This document shows positions 1-10,458 of a stretch of 64,000 bases of DNA, piece by piece. The notes beneath the pieces are model-generated. The model was not told the DNA's origin and did not search any database. It was given only the letters and a program-made list of their open reading frames with translations. The stretch covers positions 18,797,598-18,861,597 of the forward strand of contig NC_049988.1 in assembly GCF_000003815.2 (NCBI RefSeq), given 5' to 3'. This DNA comes from Branchiostoma floridae (lineage: Eukaryota; Chordata; Leptocardii; Amphioxiformes; Branchiostomatidae). Position 1 is the stretch's first letter; each line of letters begins with the position of its first letter. Made by a program: the position numbers and the translations under genes.

Positions 1-173
1 TGGATAGAAGTAAAATGTAATTTGTTCTGCTATAAATAAATTTCCCTGTTATCTATAGCTAACAAGTACTCTCTTTGCATTCTTATGTCTTTTTCGTGTC
101 GCTGAGTGTCCGGTACCCCACCCCACCCCCGTAGTTTCACCCAGGTTAGGTTGTGTTGATACCTTATAATCCA

Positions 174-388
174 ATCTCCAAGCAGAGTTACCAGAGGCAT
201 AAGATAGTATCAAAGATGGCTAAGGAGTATAGCTGGCTAAAGATAATCTCCAAGTAGATTCTATGGTAGTATAAGGAAGGAGGTTGAAAGAGGGGATAAA
301 AGCTGGCCAAGGAGTACAGCTGGCCAAAGGGAGTCATTGGGTCAGCTTTGATACTATCTTGTGCCACTGGTAAATCTGCCTGGAGATC
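174..388. mobile_element. MITE-like foldback element, TCTCCAAGCAGA family (copy 1)
   Basis: The segment opens with ATCTCCAAGCAG and closes with a diverged inverse (CTGCCTGGAGAT). The subterminal parts GATAGTATCAAAG and CTTTGATACTATC are also inverted. Related copies lie at 5065, 10137, 24471, 51803 and 52389. No coding capacity is seen. The family is recognised only by its repetition here, and the transposase that moves it is unknown. Confidence 0.7.
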
Positions 389-1280
389 ACTTATAATCGG
401 CAAAGCCGGGCAATCGGGAAAATTGTGCTGAAAATGGGCTTTCCAAATAAAAATAAGCCGTTTCTACTGTATCTACTGTATCTACATCTCTGTCTACATC
501 TCAAACTAGCACCACATGAACTCAACCTTCGCAAAAGCTTCAACGGATCATTGTAGACGTTACCGGGCAGCGACCTTCGGGAGCGGACTAAAGCGAACAA
601 GGCTGGACTCCAGACTAACTACATGGATACTATAAACCCAATTTTCACGATAAATCACATGTGCTCACTTGATAACGCCGGGGTGATTAATTGTTGCTGT
701 TGTTGTTGCGTTGCTAGGGTGGGAGGATCAGTGGTAACATAGTGTACCCTGCCAACCCAAGGGCCTCTTGAGATATCTTATAGTCTCGAGCGAGGTCACA
801 CTCCTCTAAAGATATACAAGCTTGACACGACAGAATGTACAGTGACTTTTGTATGGTCAAACATAAACTACAAAAAAGTGAATACAGAATGAATCATAAA
901 ACTCTACTAACTGAACAATATAGGATGATTAGAAAACCTCCATACAATCAGGTGGGGCTAAACATGAGTGTCACTAGGGCTGTGTACCTAAATACCCGTA
1001 CCTGTACCGTACCTAAAAACTTGTTTAGGTACAGGTCCGGACCTAGGCATCTGTGTACCTGTACCTGTACCTAAACAAACTAAATCACTATTAAACACTA
1101 CTTTTTAAGACTGCTGGACAAGTAAATCCCGAATCAACAATGACAATGGTAATAATCTTTCAGTTGAAACTTAAGAAAACTTGCAAAGAAATTGTTTTGA
1201 GATTCAAATATGTAATTCCCCATACAAAGATGACAATTTATCACTAGCAAAGACAGTTAGCTACATGTTTAACTTACATA
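389..1280. other. Non-coding stretch with no recognised gene
   Basis: No convincing coding region is seen. A stretch at about 979-1075 is built of repeated GTACCTG/ACCTAAA words and their inverses. It resembles material at 30340-30400, 54800-54890, 55490-55570 and 63430-63500, so it is probably a low-complexity dispersed repeat. Confidence 0.4.
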
Positions 1281-1861
1281 TACGAGGGGCGTTCAATAAG
1301 TAATGCCCCTGACCCATTTCCCATAGCAGGAGATTAATGAAACTTGGCATAGTTATTAGTCTTTCTCTTCATAGGAACCACGCAGAGTTATGCATTTCTC
1401 CCATCGTTTTATATAGCTCTGGCCCCCTTTTTGTAGGACACGCCAGGTTGGTCCTCCAACAGATGCCTCATCAATCGCAGAAGAGGGAAGACCAGGTCTG
1501 GGAGCTGTTTCCACAGACTTCCGTACATGTTTGAATTCAGGATGCCAGCGTTTTACAAGGTCATATGATGGGGCATCATTACCATAAGTTTCATTCATTT
1601 CATCAAAAGTCTCCTTTGGTGTGCGTCCTTTTAAATACAAAAACCGGATCACTGCGCGACGCTCAACTGGCTCCATTTCACACCTGGTCCATTTCACACC
1701 TGACTAAGTTCAAACACCAGTAAATCAGAAACCACAATTAGTTCAGAGCTGTCTTTTGCAACATAACCCATAGAGATATGAATTATTACACATACAAAAT
1801 TTCATTTAGATCAGACAACTGGAAGTGGGTCAGGACCATTACTTATTGCACGCCCCTCGTA
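1281..1861 (-). mobile_element. Internally deleted Tc1/mariner-type transposon
   Basis: The ends are long inverted repeats. The left end begins TACGAGGGGCGTTCAATAAG and the inverse of the right end begins TACGAGGGGCGTGCAATAAG; similarity continues for about 35 bases. Both ends fall at TA, the target-site dinucleotide of the Tc1/mariner superfamily. The 581-bp body holds only the start and end of a transposase reading frame on the minus strand, so the element cannot move by itself. Confidence 0.85.
1356..1697 (-). pseudogene. Remnant mariner transposase (N-terminal HTH region joined to C-terminal tail)
   Basis: A 113-residue frame inside the mariner-like element. The first ~75 residues read like the N-terminal helix-turn-helix region of mariner/SETMAR-type transposases: an ERRAVIRFLYLKGRTPKE motif followed by a Y..VKRWHPEF helix and the PRPGLPS linker. 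It then jumps to a C-terminal WRVLQKGGQSYIKRWEKCI stretch. The DDD/DDE catalytic core normally lying between these parts is absent, consistent with one in-frame internal deletion. It should bind terminal repeats at most, and could not catalyse transposition. Family assignment is from motif recognition; confidence is good for the superfamily and low for the subfamily. Confidence 0.75.
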
Positions 1862-1862
1862 T

Positions 1863-2015
1863 TTGTCCAATTTCTACAATTAGATCACCGAACCACGAAG
1901 CCTGGTTTGGATAATGGTCCTACTCGGCCGGCTGACTCCCCTAGCGAACTATTGACTCTATTTGTCCAATTTCTACAATTAGACCACCGAACCAGGGAGC
2001 CTGGTAGAGGCTAAT
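1863..2015. mobile_element. Partial MITE, GCCTCTACCAGGCTCC family
   Basis: It contains two direct copies of a TTTGTCCAATTTCTACAATT block, each followed by ATCACCGAACCACG-like sequence and AGCCTGG. It ends with GCCTGGTAGAGGCTA. The same order occurs in the fuller copy at 62415-62584, and an inverted-arm version is at 40737-40932. A short piece of the same end is near 3407-3435. Confidence 0.65.
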
Positions 2016-2346
2016 GAAATGCCTCCAGACGACTCTGTCTCGCAAATCACAAAGCAATCTTTTAGACATTTACCTATCTTAGCATTATGAGAGCTGTCGG
2101 ATCTAAAGATAGAGTAAAATCTACTTCTGGTATCGCAAAGTCTGTAGTGTTTAGACATAGTATTGTGTGAGTACTGCCTCCTGTTTGGGCACACTAGCTC
2201 AGTACATTGTCGGCCTTGCTGCGGCCGAGCAATTTTACAGAGCGATCAACAAAGTTCATCGATAAAAACGGAATCTTTTTTGTGTGTTTTGTTGTCTTCT
2301 TGATCTAGTCATGATGATACTTGTGTGTCTTCCACGATATTTCTAT

Positions 2347-2560
2347 TACTGTAAATGCATTTAAGTTCGTCGGGATTTACTTTCGCGGTAGCGGGAAAAT
2401 GGAGTGTTCGCGGTGGTTTTGAGTTCGCGATAGCACCATAGATTGCAGTCTCATACTATGATCGAAAAACGTTCGCGGTGGTTTTAAGATCGCGGTGAAT
2501 TGGTCACCACGAAAACCGCGAATATAAAACCACCGCGCGCACATTTCTGCATTTACAATA
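2347..2560. mobile_element. MITE-like element rich in TTCGCGGTGG, TACTGTAAATGCA ends (copy 1)
   Basis: Terminal TACTGTAAATGCA and TGCATTTACAATA form imperfect inverted ends. Internal TTCGCGGTGG repeats and ACCACCGCG inverses fold back. Other copies are at 10459-10640, 16914-17006, 57048-57258 and 61509-61681. There is no coding capacity. Confidence 0.75.
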
Positions 2561-2604
2561 TTACACAAAGAGTAACACAACTCCAATTTATATAGCAGCG
2601 ACGC

Positions 2605-2766
2605 CTAACCTCCAAAGCAGGCTTTCTGGGGCCTTTTTCGACTCATAATACACTTTTGCTGGCCATTTCTTTTTGTACTGGGTCGCTGATTGCCGACCGT
2701 CGCTGATTACTGGCCCCGTACAAAAAGAAATGGCCAGCAAAAGTATATGCCTGCTATGGAGGCTAA
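2605..2766. mobile_element. Foldback MITE, CCTCCATAGCAGGCT family (copy 1)
   Basis: The left arm has TAACCTCCAAAGCAGGC and then ACTTTTGCTGGCCATTTC, TTTTTGTAC. The right arm holds their inverses, ending in GCCTGCTATGGAGGCTA. The centre is a GCGTCGCTGATT-like loop. Relatives lie at 11865-11985, 33518-33649 and about 57567-57705. Confidence 0.75.
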
Positions 2767-2800
2767 GCGATGCCCAGCTTTAGTGAGATTCCCGCTTAGG

Positions 2801-3000
2801 CTTAGGTCACATTTCCAAACCGGGGCCCGGCCGGGCAGCTTTCGAGAGTGAAAAGAATGGTATAAAAGTCATCAAAATACACAAAATGGCAACATAAGAT
2901 CCATGGGCATGATTTGTGTATATTTCTAGCTATAGGTATAGATTTTCATTTTCATTTTTTTAAACATCCCGGCGGGGCCCGGTTTGGAAATGTGACCTAA
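2801..3000. mobile_element. MITE with TTAGGTCACATTTCC terminal inverted repeats
   Basis: A ~27-base terminal inverted repeat (TTAGGTCACATTTCCAAACC followed by GGGCCCGG) bounds a 200-bp element. Internal sequence is AT-rich with no reading frame. A diverged relative at 7735-7935 keeps the GCCCGGTTTGGAA end, and a short fragment lies near 11565-11600. Confidence 0.75.
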
Positions 3001-3009
3001 ACCTAAGGC

Positions 3010-4230
3010 ATTACAGTTTTTTCCCACGTTGTGCAACTGTTTTATTTGCTGGGCATTAAGGGATTGTCGACATCGTCAGTCGGTTTTGCCTTTGATTCAT
3101 TTGTAACAGTAGACACCGATCCCTTTATTCAGGTCAAAAGAGGTCAGAGGGTCAGACCTGCCCGGGGCAATCATTTTGCTTTTCTTATTACATTTCTAAA
3201 GATAATAGGGTCGATGCTGTTTATGTTTGGGAAAATATTCTTTTTGTCACGAGCACGTTTCTTCTTCTTCTTTGTTATTGTAGAAGCGCTAGCATCCCCT
3301 CTGTGAAAGAAATAACTGTTATGGTCACTTCAGGTTCTCCTAAACATCAGTCCACTAGGTTTCCAAAGGATGTCATCCGTGCTCTTCAAGTAGAGGATTC
3401 TACTAGCCTCTACCAGGCTCCGTGGTTCGGTGGTCACATGACTAACCTGTTAATTTTCTGTTAACTAATTGTTTGCTTATGTGTTGTTTTTATTGTTATG
3501 AATTGTAGGACTCCGGGAAGAATAGTGATACTACACTTAGTATCACTAATGGAGATCCCAATAAAACAAACAAACAAATAAACAAACAAGCGCAATGATA
3601 ATCTCCCTGTCCTAGTCCTAGATCTAGATGCTCTATTGTTGATGTTGTTAGCGATGATGACTCTAGTACAACCTCTCTGATTGGTTGTCACGGCCTCATC
3701 TACCTTCGCCTTTGTAATCTCAAATCTCATTGGTCCAGAACAGGAATTTGCATAATTTAAGTTTAGAACTGTTTAATACCCGTTCACACGTCAGCGTCCC
3801 CATTTCTAGCGTTTCGGCTTGCCGGCTACTAGCCTGGTTAAATATCGCTTATAGCAGCCCGCCAAACATCCGCCGGCCCCGGGAGCCGGTTACAGCCGCG
3901 GACAGCGGGGTTTGTGTTACACAGAGGTGTGTGCTCTTCACATTACTTGTCGTTTTGGGGCTTAACGTTACATTTGGTTATGATCAAAGAATGCCATCTT
4001 TTCTTATTTGGTGTTTATATGTAGAGTGGTGTTGCTAACGGTTTCTACTGTCCAAGAAGAGGTGACACGGGAAAATTGAAACCCTCTTATGACGTGAATA
4101 TATGCGACCTGATTTCTCAATCTGGGACATATTCTATTGTAGCTTTGTCAAATGATGTCCTACGTGTTGAGTTGATACAACAAGCCCCCGGTCACATACA
4201 TTGCACGATTTACCTACGATAGTGAATTTT
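3010..4230. other. Non-coding stretch with no recognised gene
   Basis: No recognisable domain is seen in any frame. It contains a GC-rich patch near 3840-3930 and a short fragment of the GCCTCTACCAGGCTCC repeat near 3407-3435. Confidence 0.4.
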
Positions 4231-4233
4231 TTA

Positions 4234-4463
4234 TACCCGTCACATTATCCACGATCTTCGGGCGTATCGATGGAAGATCGGCCATATTTAAGATCGACAG
4301 AGGGTTGCGCGTATTTTTCACCTGAAAACCGTCCCTGTCACATATAAGCCATACTTTGTACCTTGTACAATTGTTGTGCAATAAAGTTATCATTATAAGC
4401 GAGGCTCGGGCGATTACCGCAGACTCGTCGTCCGATCGATTTTCGCCAAATGTGACAGGGGTA
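4234..4463. mobile_element. MITE with ACCCCTGTCACATT ends (copy 1)
   Basis: Starts ACCCGTCACATTATCC and ends GGATT-free inverse AATGTGACAGGGGT. Virtually the whole 230 bp recurs in inverse orientation at 9487-9724, keeping blocks such as GATCTTCGGGCGTATCGATG. Short inverted ends and full-length repetition define it as a non-autonomous element. Confidence 0.75.
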
Positions 4464-4616
4464 TTATAAACGTCGTGGATCATTCGATAGGGTTAGCTAG
4501 ATGACCTTATCCGGGTCAATCGAAGGTAAATCGCAATTAGTAGAATTAGCCATGGACGTGTGCCGCGCGACCAAAAATACAACTGAAAATTTTGAACATG
4601 TTCGAAATTTTGTCAT

Positions 4617-4891
4617 ATCGTCGAACGATTTTCGTAGTCCCTATGCCAGGCGGCTATGGGCGCTGTTTTGTACCGGTGACTTGGCAAAAGTAAGACCGCT
4701 CGCTTTCCAGCAATGTCGATTTTCCTTAAACATTGGCAACGCCATTGTTCAAAATGTTGTCATCGTCGTATGATTTTCGTAGCCCCTATATCAGGCTTCT
4801 CTGTGGTTGCTGTTTTGGTACTGTTGAGTTCGCAAAAATAAGACCGCTCGCTTTCTAGCAATTTCGATTTTCCTTAAACATTGCCAACGCT
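4617..4891. repeat. Two-copy tandem duplication of about 130-145 bp
   Basis: The blocks 4617-4742 and 4761-4891 share GATTTTCGTAG, AAGACCGCTCGCTTTC and TCGATTTTCCTTAAACATTG in the same order with scattered substitutions. No function is apparent. Confidence 0.75.
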
Positions 4892-5064
4892 GTTTAAAAC
4901 TGTGGCAATATCAGAGCAAAGTTGCAACCAGACAACAGCGCGCGTCTGCTACAATTTCCCACGTATCTTATACAGTACTGGTAATGCCTACAATTGTAAC
5001 ATTTGGTTGCAATCCTCTGTCATGACATGGAGTTCTTGTCTAGTTATGTATGTTGAAAAGGACT

Positions 5065-5206
5065 AGTCTCCAAGCAGACCCCACGGTGCCTTAGAAATAG
5101 TATCAAAGCTGGCAAGGTGCCCGTTTGACTCTCCCTTTGGCCGGCTATTCTCCATTGCCAGCTTCGATACTATTTCTAAGGCACCGTAGGGTCTGCTTGG
5201 AGACTA
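5065..5206. mobile_element. Foldback MITE, TCTCCAAGCAGA family (copy 2, near-perfect palindrome)
   Basis: Left arm TAGTCTCCAAGCAGACCC and right arm GGGTCTGCTTGGAGACTA are inverse. The arms extend through the GCACCGT and CTTAGAAATAGTATC segments for more than 45 bases with few mismatches. It is the best preserved copy of this family in the window. Confidence 0.8.
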
Positions 5207-5282
5207 GAAAAGGACCCGTTTCTGTCTAGTTACGCGCGCTGAATTGAAAAGCATCCGATGACAGGAAACATATATCTATCCA

Positions 5283-5317
5283 TCTCTCTGCATCTGTCTC
5301 TCTGTCTCTGCCTCTCT

Positions 5318-5398
<81 letters not shown>
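5283..5398. repeat. (TC)n followed by (TA)n microsatellite
   Basis: An almost uninterrupted CT/TC run of about 80 bases leads directly into about 25 bases of TA. Open frames across it are artefacts of the dinucleotide repeat. Confidence 0.95.
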
Positions 5399-5519
5399 GA
5401 TTTTCGTTTGGAGTCATGTACGCAATGTTGGTTTACAGCATATGTCGGTACAACACACGAAGACGCTACTGCGCATGTTTGGCCCTATTACTCGCTAACA
5501 CGTTCACCGAAGCAACAGT

Positions 5520-6130
5520 AACCTACAATAAATAATCTTCCATCAAAACCACAAAAGTACAGCGACTTTCGCGAGCTTTACAACTATACCCACAAGCAAA
5601 CAAGTGTGGATAAACCAACGTACAAGGATATTATGTCCATGGCTACACAATGTTTCGCTGCCAGGGACTGATGGTGACACGTCTGTCAGTCGGTCGGGTC
5701 GCTAGGAGGGCGATTCCAGACGGCTTTCACACAGGGCTCTACCGTCGTTACTCTTGTATCTGCCACTAATCCACATCATACAAACAAGACAATCCTAGTC
5801 TCTGGATAAAAACAAGAAAAACCTAGTTTCTGGACGCCGGGGCTCAACTCTAATTGTGTCAGGTCTCGTGTCGTAACGGCAGCGAGTTTGACCCAGAACC
5901 AATTGATTTATGACATCTGCGCTCGCATCAGTTTTCGGCCGTTTCGCGTCCCCCCCCCCCCCTAAAAAAATTCAACTATACAGTAGATCACACAAAGCAG
6001 CTTCAAACTAAGCAATGTTGTCGTAGATTACAAAATAGATATTGGAAAACGTCTACTAATGTCATAGAATGTTCCAAGGTCAAAGAAGATTTAAAAAAAA
6101 ATGAAGAATCAGTTATTCGGCTATAATATA
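5520..6130. other. Non-coding stretch, no gene seen
   Basis: Contains a poly-C tract at about 5951-5963. A segment at 5825-5910 (TTTCTGGACGCCGGGGCTCA, then TTTGACCCAGAACC) resembles 7090-7175, indicating a dispersed repeat. Confidence 0.4.
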
Positions 6131-6131
6131 T

Positions 6132-7090
6132 TCAACCTTCCTGACCACTCAGATTTCATAATGAAGGCAAGCGTTTGTTGGGTCAAACTATCTTTTTTTA
6201 GACCATCTGACAACCTCTGAAATGCTAATGGCGTCACTTCCTGGTCAAACGCAGAAGGCACTTGACTCCATTGTTGAATGGGGGGAGGACTACTCTCTCA
6301 AGGTAAACGGGAAAAAGACAATGGACATGGTTATCAGCGCAAGGAAGGAGGTAAACATTCCTGTCCCTCCTTATCCGACAATATCCGGACATGTGATTCA
6401 GAGGACTACGTCTTTCAAACTACTTGGAGTACACATCACTGCCAACCTTACCTGGGATGAACACGTTCATTTCATGTTGACGAAGTCCCGTCCACGTGTG
6501 TATTACCTTGCAGCAGCAAAGAAGGCTGGTCTCCCTACTGATGTCTTGCTCCAGATTTACCTAACATTCCTACGCCCCTTACTGGAGTATGCCAGTCCGG
6601 TGTGGGGAGGACTGCCGAAACACCTGTCAGACAAGCTAGAAGCCATGCAGAGGCGCTGTCTTAGAATCATTGGTATCCCATCTGACTCTCTGCCCTCACT
6701 ATCAGACAGACGGGACGCAGCGACGCTGAAGACTCTACAAGACATACTGCGGGACAGTAGCTCTCCGCTGAGGCAGTTCTTTACTTCACCTCAGGACATT
6801 TCGTACAGTCTTCGTCAGGAAGCCCGATACAGGGCATCTAGAAGTAAAACGAAGCGACATGAGATGTCATTTGCACCCCGCTCTGTACGATTGCTGTACG
6901 AAAGTGCTAGATGATCGGCAAAGAATGTTGATTCTGTCATGTATATTTTCTTAATCCGATTGCTGTCTAATTTTAAATGTTGTAAATGTATTAATGTTTT
7001 AAAGTTGATTCTGTGACTGATGACGTATTTCATGTGTATATACATGCCAAGTCATCCAGAAATAAAGCTGAATCTGACCATCCTTCACCT
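6132..7090 (+). mobile_element. 3' fragment of a non-LTR retrotransposon (LINE)
   Basis: Holds the C-terminal part of a reverse transcriptase frame, a short 3' region and an AATAAA-containing tail (CCAGAAATAAAGCTGAATC near 7056). It is 5'-truncated, as expected for a dead LINE copy. The ~90 bp upstream of the frame (CTTCCTGACCACTCAGATTT, AAGGCAAGCGTTTGTTGGG) recurs at about 10857-10920. Confidence 0.7.
6222..6914 (+). pseudogene. LINE reverse transcriptase C-terminal fragment
   Basis: An open frame of about 230 codons without the catalytic YxDD motif; it covers the thumb/connection region beyond it. Recognisable LINE motifs are KLLGVHI...LTWDEHV, then a lysine-rich AAKKAG segment, then the FLRPLLEYASPVW block and LEAMQRRCLRIIG, which are typical of the CR1/L2/Jockey-like branch. 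The first methionine is only the first available ATG, because the true frame would extend upstream into the missing part of the element. The frame is intact for its length, so the copy may be fairly young despite truncation. Exact clade is uncertain without a profile search. Confidence 0.8.
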
Positions 7091-7682
7091 TATTTCTGGA
7101 CGTCGGGGCTCATCTCAGACTCTCTATTTGTGCCGGGTCGTGAGATGCAACAGCGTGTTTGACCCAGAACCCAATCAAAAGTACTCTCCAAGCAGAGGCT
7201 AGGTTCCGGCTGTTTTTGAACTCCTGAATAACTCGAGCCTATGTGGTATATTCCACATAACAGACCAGCTTCTCAGGCCCGCAGAGCGAAGTTATATATT
7301 ACATTGTCACAACTAACATTTGTATATCTAGCTATAAACGTTGTTTGAAGCTATTAATGAGGATGATCCTACTGTACTTGGTGAGTTTCACTCTACGACA
7401 ATTCTGGGTGTGACTTTGCCCATATTGCTGGGCACTGGGAGGACCACGCTAATATAATCAATTATGTGTGTCATATTAGGTGGATCAATGTAAAAATTTA
7501 TGTACATCACCTTTTTAATGAGTAAACTACTGGAAAATAATAAATTGGGGATTTTCTGATGCTGTCCTTTAAATAGAAATAGATTTAGTTTAGACGTTAT
7601 TCCCTTTTGATTTATCTATGAATATCATTTCCCTTCTTTGTTAAGTATGTTTATGTATACCACTACTACTTTACTCTGTGTG

Positions 7683-7720
7683 CAATTAGCCCTCGGGCAT
7701 GAATTTGCAAGAAAGATATA
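7683..7720 (+). repeat. LINE 3'-tail motif (copy a)
   Basis: Contains GCAATTAGCCCTCGGGCATG followed by AATTTGCAAG. The same tail occurs at 9112-9145, 37802-37840 and 63062-63098, where it usually runs into AATAAA. It probably marks ends of 5'-truncated retrotransposons. Confidence 0.55.
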
Positions 7721-7734
7721 TAATATAATGCCAG

Positions 7735-7935
7735 GGTCCCACTACCAAGCCGGGGCCAGACCAGGCTGCTCGCGATCGTGAGAACGAAAAATAAAAGTTT
7801 ATATCGAGAAATATATACAGATTATTCCATGCCTTCTCTTACTCTTTGTGTATTTTTTGCCTTTGTGTCTTTTATATCATACTTTTCGTCCCCACAAATT
7901 GCCCGGGCGGGCCCGGTTTGGAAAGAAGACCTTAG
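7735..7935. mobile_element. Diverged MITE, CCGGGCCCGGTTTGGAA family
   Basis: Left AAGCCGGGGCC and right GGGCCCGGTTTGGAAAG match the ends of the element at 2801-3000. The AT-rich interior is also comparable (AAAAGTTTATATC). Confidence 0.5.
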
Positions 7936-8052
7936 CATAGCGACCCATCCAGATAGAGATCTGTCGCTGGCACACTGTCCTGGCAACGAAGTACACTGTT
8001 AAACTGTTTGTTTGTTTGTTTGTTTGTCGATGAAGATAAGACATCTAGATAA

Positions 8053-8725
8053 TAAGATATGCCAAAAAGCAGTTACTCAAGCAACTGGATATGATTTTGG
8101 AAACGGTATGACGTTTCAGATTGTATGCACCATCTTTCGTCAGTAACACTACCTTGCTTCGGTACCCTTGTTCCCTATTGGACATCCAAAATTGTCTTCA
8201 GCTCTTTTGCATTCATAGTAAGGGCATAGAAGACCAGTTACTCACAGATGTCTTCAGTGTCACTGACGAAAGACAGTGGATGATATATCTGAAACGTCTG
8301 ACCGTTTCCAAAAGCATATCCAGTCGCTTAAGTAACTGCTTTTTGGTATGTTGCCTTACCTTGTTTCCTATTGGACAACCAAAATTGTCTTCAGCTCTTT
8401 TGCATTCATAGTAAGGGTATAAAAGACCAATTACCCAGATCACTTCAGTGTCACTGACGAAAGACAGTGGATGCTATATCTGAAACGTCTGACCGTTTCC
8501 AAAAGCATATCCAGTTGCTTAAGTAACTGCTTTTTGGTATGTTGCCTTACCTTGTTTCCTATTGGACAACCAAAATTGTCTTCAGCTCTTTTGCATTCAT
8601 AGTTAGGGTATAGAAGACCATTTAATCTTTAGTGTCAGTGACGAAAGATAGTGGATGTTATCTGAAACATTCGACCGTTTCCAAAAGCATATCCAGTTGC
8701 TTGAGTAACTGCTTTGGGGCTGCTT
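8053..8725. repeat. Foldback repeat with three tandem units of about 191 bp
   Basis: The outer left end reads AGCAGTTACTCAAGCAACTG GATATGATTTTGGAAAC. Its inverse GTTTCCAAAAGCATATCCAG TTGCTTAAGTAACTGC occurs three times at the ends of successive units. The block CTATTGGACA(A/T)CCAAAATTG starts near 8172, 8365 and 8556, giving a spacing of about 191 bp. Each unit also carries CACTGACGAAAGACAGTGGA. Related simple copies are at 13216-13283 and 18484-18648. Confidence 0.8.
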
Positions 8726-8744
8726 GTTTGTTTGTGCATTTTTT

Positions 8745-9150
8745 TCAGGCAACTAAAATCAGGAAAAGCTAGACTTGTACGCAGCGTAGAAGAAAATAGA
8801 ACCAGTAGAAAAGAACTGAGTCAGCTTACAGATCGTTTTTTGTACAGAGGCTGTCATTCTTGTATAAGACTATTTCTATAACCCTGTTAACGTCACATAA
8901 CCCATTCATTATAGAAAAAGTGGGACACTTCGTCTTCCACTGCTTCCAGAAAATAAATTAAACCGCCAAATCATTAAGATCGTAGCTCTTAGCAGTCCAT
9001 ATCATTGCTAGGATAGTCACTTGTTTCCACGTGTCACCATTTGTATCTAATAGATACCAAAGTCTTTTATTTTATGTATTTTTACTATGTATTCTGTAAG
9101 TCCCATGTTGCAATTAGCCCTCGGGCAAGAACTTGCAAATAAACTTTCAT
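8745..9150 (+). mobile_element. LINE 3' fragments
   Basis: The segment 8745-8880 (CAACTAAAATCAGGAAAAGC, then CTGAGTCAGCTTACAGAT and GGCTGTCATTCTTGTATA) matches the LINE end at 62270-62405. In reading frame it gives a degenerate C..C.R.C.S.I.L zinc-knuckle tail. A separate LINE tail GCAATTAGCCCTCGGGCAAG with AATAAA sits at 9112-9145. Confidence 0.6.
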
Positions 9151-9233
9151 TGATTACAGTCGCGTCATATCATCAGCTTGTATCACTTCTATCTCAGGTT
9201 TGAGGCTACAAACGCGGGAACATCAAAAGCTAC

Positions 9234-9351
9234 AATGTCGTCACCGCCATCATCAGCTGGTCGTCGCATTGTGTTCGAAGAACCGGACGCTAATACATTC
9301 GTCAAGATGCAGCGATCGTTTCCAAGCTCGGCCAACAAAAACCATAAAAAG
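9234..9351 (+). CDS. Possible short coding exon, unknown protein
   Basis: An ATG in a reasonable context (ACAATGTCG) opens a 39-codon frame, MSSPPSSAGRRIVFEEPDAN and onward, that reaches AAAAAG followed by GTTTGT, a possible splice donor in phase 0. Serine-rich start and G+C above its surroundings make it look more coding-like than nearby sequence. No domain is recognised and no partner exon can be assigned. It could be a first exon of an unplaced transcript or chance. Confidence 0.2.
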
Positions 9352-9486
9352 GTTTGTAGGGAATAGATTTTCGTGTTCACGTGTATTGTAGAGTTCGTTA
9401 GTAGGTTGCTAAACTGTTTGTATTGGCCTGACTGCCAGGAGCCTGGGTAACATATGCATCCTTATTAGTTTCTAGGGGATCGCAAA

Positions 9487-9724
9487 TACCCCTGTCACAT
9501 TTGGCGAAAATCGATCGGACGACGATTCTGTGGCGATCGCCCGAGCCTCGCTTATAATGATAACTTAATTGCACAACAATTGTACAAGGTACAAAGTATG
9601 GCTTATACGAATGTGTGACAGGGACGGTTTTCAGGTGAAAAATACGCGCAACGCTCTGTCGATCTTGAATATGGCCGATCTTCCATCGATACGCCCGAAG
9701 ATCGTGGATAATGTGACAGGGGTG
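9487..9724. mobile_element. MITE with ACCCCTGTCACATT ends (copy 2, inverse to copy at 4234)
   Basis: Begins ACCCCTGTCACATTTGGCG and ends AATGTGACAGGGGTGG. The body matches 4234-4463 in inverse orientation over its full length with scattered substitutions. Confidence 0.8.
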
Positions 9725-10136
9725 GTAATAGTCAACCCTCAGAAGACTTGGTTCCCCGGAAACTGACTTGGACGGTACCAAGGATAGGATCCTAGATTAC
9801 GTTGTTGTTGTGGTGAACTACGCAAGGTCATCACTGTTTTGCTTTTTTGTTGTTGTTTCTTTGTATAGATCAGGCGGTATGCTAATGTTGTCTATGTAAG
9901 AATGTACGTTCACACGGTGCTGCACATGTGCCTTGTGTCAGACCAAGGAGATTTTATATCAGATATAAAAGCTCCTTGGTAAGACTGACATCCCATGTTT
10001 CATAGACAACATGAAAATATTAGCAGATCTTTCGGTCCGCAAAACAGTATCCATGGGATAAAACAGCATCTTTGTCCTCCAGCTGAGTTTGATTCTGACC
10101 CTCTCTTGTCATGATAGGCCCTGCCGAATCTCCAAG

Positions 10137-10298
10137 CAGATCCTACGGTAGCATAAGACAGTATCAAAAGCTGCCAGAGTAGTGAAGCTGGCTTAGGAGT
10201 GTGTTTCGCTACCGGGGAAATCGACACCTCTTGGCTGACTACACTCCTTGGCCAGTTTGGTACTATCTTATGCCATTGTAGGATCTGCTTGGAGATTA
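10137..10298. mobile_element. Foldback MITE, TCTCCAAGCAGA family (copy 3)
   Basis: AATCTCCAAGCAGATCCTAC at the left and GTAGGATCTGCTTGGAGATT at the right are perfect inverses. Internal AAGACAGTATC and GGTACTATCTTA arms are also inverted. Confidence 0.8.
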
Positions 10299-10458
10299 GG
10301 CCCTTCCGGCTGAAAGAATAGGACTAACTTTCCCACAAACGTTAACCTCTGCTTTATAATAGAGTATCGATGGTCAAGCCAAACCGATGACCAATGGTAC
10401 TGTTGTACCATTAGCTTGGATACTGTCCTGCCGACGGAATGATCAAGGAGATGAGGCA

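Noticed and set aside
5226-5521. Open frames on both strands (Arg/Glu- and Leu/Ser-rich)
   Set aside because: They are translations of the (TC)n(TA)n microsatellite.
9398-9781. Minus-strand frame of 127 codons (and the plus-strand frame opposite)
   Set aside because: Both lie in the ACCCCTGTCACATT MITE, whose other copy at 4234 does not preserve a shared protein.
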